This document shows positions 54,779 to 56,203 of a DNA stretch of 56,203 bases, piece by piece (within the stretch, counting starts at the first letter, position 1; each line of letters begins with the position of its first letter). This stretch comes from Desulfovibrio sp. (GTDB taxonomy: Bacteria > Desulfobacterota > Desulfovibrionia > Desulfovibrionales > Desulfovibrionaceae): NCBI GenBank assembly GCA_014804965.1, contig JAAUYU010000006.1, positions 51,550 to 107,752 of the forward strand, written 5' to 3'. The translations under genes were made by a program, and so were the position numbers. Below the pieces are notes generated by a model. It had not been told where the DNA came from. It saw only the letters and a program-made list of their open reading frames with translations, and searched no databases.

Positions 54779-55987
54779 ATGTCCTTGCTCGTCCTGCATA
54801 TGAACAAGTTCAAAAAGGACGCTATTCGCGGCATCCAGTCGCATAATCGGCGCGAGCGCGAAAGCCATTCAAACCCGGACATCAACTATGCCCGAAGCGC
54901 CCAAAATTACGATCTCCATGAAGCCGCCTCGGAAAACTACGCCCAGGCCATCCAAAACCGCATCGATGACCTGCTCATGGTCAAGGCGGTGCGGAAGGAT
55001 GCGGTGCATATGTGCGGCCTTGTCGTCAGCTCAGATAGGGAGTTTTTTGACAAGCTCAACGCCGACGAGACCAAGCGTTTTTTTGAGGAGGCAGCGGCAT
55101 ACCTGACGGAGTTTGTCGGCAAGGAAAATGTCATCTCGGCAATGGTTCACATGGATGAGAAAACACCGCACATGCACTTCCTCCATGTGCCCATCACGAA
55201 GGACGGCCGCCTGTGCGCCAAGGACATTTACACCAAGCCCGCGCTGAAGAAATTGCAGGATGAACTCCCGAAGCATCTGCAAAAATGTGGCTTCCTCATT
55301 GAGCGTGGCGTGGAGCAGCAAAAGGGTTCAGCCAAGAAGCATCTGGATACCAGGGAGTTTAAACAGCAGCAGAAAATGCTGACATCCATGCGGAGGGAGG
55401 CCGCAAGATTGGAGGCGATTCTTTTCGACCCTCAGGAAGAGGTGAATCACACAGAGAAGGAGCGGCGCGAACTCTTCGAGCAAAACGAAACCTGGAGGAA
55501 GCGTATTTCTGAGGCAGAGGAATCCTTGAAAAATGGCCCACAATTACCAGCAGCAACTTTCTTTAATTACAATGATGTCCTCGCTCATGCTCAAGAAAAA
55601 CTGGCTGCGTATCAGCAGGCCCTTCCCGACAAGGAGGAAGTGGCCCGGCAACGGGACATGTGGGCACGACAGGCGCAGACTCTGTTGCAGGAGCGCGATA
55701 AGGCGCGGGAAGCCGTGCGGCTGGCGAAATCCATGATAGCGGCGCTGGAGGCAGAAAACAAAAAACTCCAGACGCGCATGGCGCAAGCCAAGGAAAAGGC
55801 TGCTTCAGAAATGAAGGACATGCAGGATTTTATCCTGGTCTCCGGCAACCATCTCCGCTTTCAAGAATTTCAGCTTCAGCGCATGGAAGAAAAGGCATTG
55901 GAGGCCCGTGCGCGGGTCGAGCGTGAACGGCAAATCCGGCAAGAGGCCAAAAGGCAAAATCAGGCCCCTGGCATGAGGATGCGCTGA
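54779..55987 (+). CDS. MobV-family (Mob/Pre) relaxase
   Basis: HNRRERESHSNPDINYARSAQNYDL...SAMVHMDEKTPHMHFLHVPIT. Confidence 0.93.
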   Translation: MSLLVLHMNKFKKDAIRGIQSHNRRERESHSNPDINYARSAQNYDLHEAASENYAQAIQNRIDDLLMVKAVRKDAVHMCGLVVSSDREFFDKLNADETKRFFEEAAAYLTEFVGKENVISAMVHMDEKTPHMHFLHVPITKDGRLCAKDIYTKPALKKLQDELPKHLQKCGFLIERGVEQQKGSAKKHLDTREFKQQQKMLTSMRREAARLEAILFDPQEEVNHTEKERRELFEQNETWRKRISEAEESLKNGPQLPAATFFNYNDVLAHAQEKLAAYQQALPDKEEVARQRDMWARQAQTLLQERDKAREAVRLAKSMIAALEAENKKLQTRMAQAKEKAASEMKDMQDFILVSGNHLRFQEFQLQRMEEKALEARARVERERQIRQEAKRQNQAPGMRMR

Positions 55988-56148
55988 GAGATTTGAGAGG
56001 AATCTTGGCGCAGCAACAAGATATAGCCCACTATGCTATATTTAAATTAACTCATATTATCCGAGAAGAAATAAAAACACTTTCATTTCAAATGATTGTT
56101 AAAAGATTTCCTCCAAAAGAATCCATTTAGAAGTTTTGACGTAGCGCA

Positions 56149-56172
56149 AGTTTTGGGGTATGTTTTGGGGTA
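56149..56172 (+). repeat. Tandem 12-bp repeat GTTTTGGGGTAT x2
   Basis: Two exact adjacent copies. Confidence 0.85.
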
Positions 56173-56203
56173 TGAATAGACGCAAGGAGAAGCCGCTTTA
56201 GCC

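Overview
The window holds about 7.3 kb of core chromosome (ruvBA, comF and others; composition and genes look like a Desulfovibrionaceae-type deltaproteobacterium), a tRNA-Glu(CTC), and then a ~43 kb integrative conjugative element (ICE). The ICE is bounded by an exact 48-bp direct repeat of the tRNA 3' half (7519-7566 and 50638-50685). It carries an IncP/RP4-like Tra/Trb conjugation system (traKLM, trbBCD-EJ-LFGI, traG, traF, traC-like primase, traI/traJ, oriT). A type IVb thin-pilus locus (pilNOPQRSMV and a lytic transglycosylase) is embedded inside the trb operon. Other ICE genes include ssb, a topoisomerase IA, rdgC, klcA/ardB, HigBA, an AbiEii-like nucleotidyltransferase, parA with an RHH partner, and two tyrosine recombinases. 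A second, decaying P4-type mobilizable element (int, alpA-like, primase/helicase, mobV) follows in tandem. The main finding is a shufflon-like array at 40055-42378. A secreted phage-tail-collar-type protein has one expressed and five silent inverted C-terminal cassettes. Each cassette begins at an identical 17-bp site and ends in RYLIR(A/S)(R/K)P-stop, and a tyrosine recombinase gene lies nearby. The array is detached from pilV, which lies ~17 kb away. Other notable observations are an AT-rich mosaic trbL plus antisense lipoprotein (candidate entry-exclusion cassette), a lambda-O-like intragenic origin candidate, helically phased 10-bp repeats beside an RP4-like nic site, and a duplicated structured non-coding element. 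All calls were made by reading the sequence; no database search was run.
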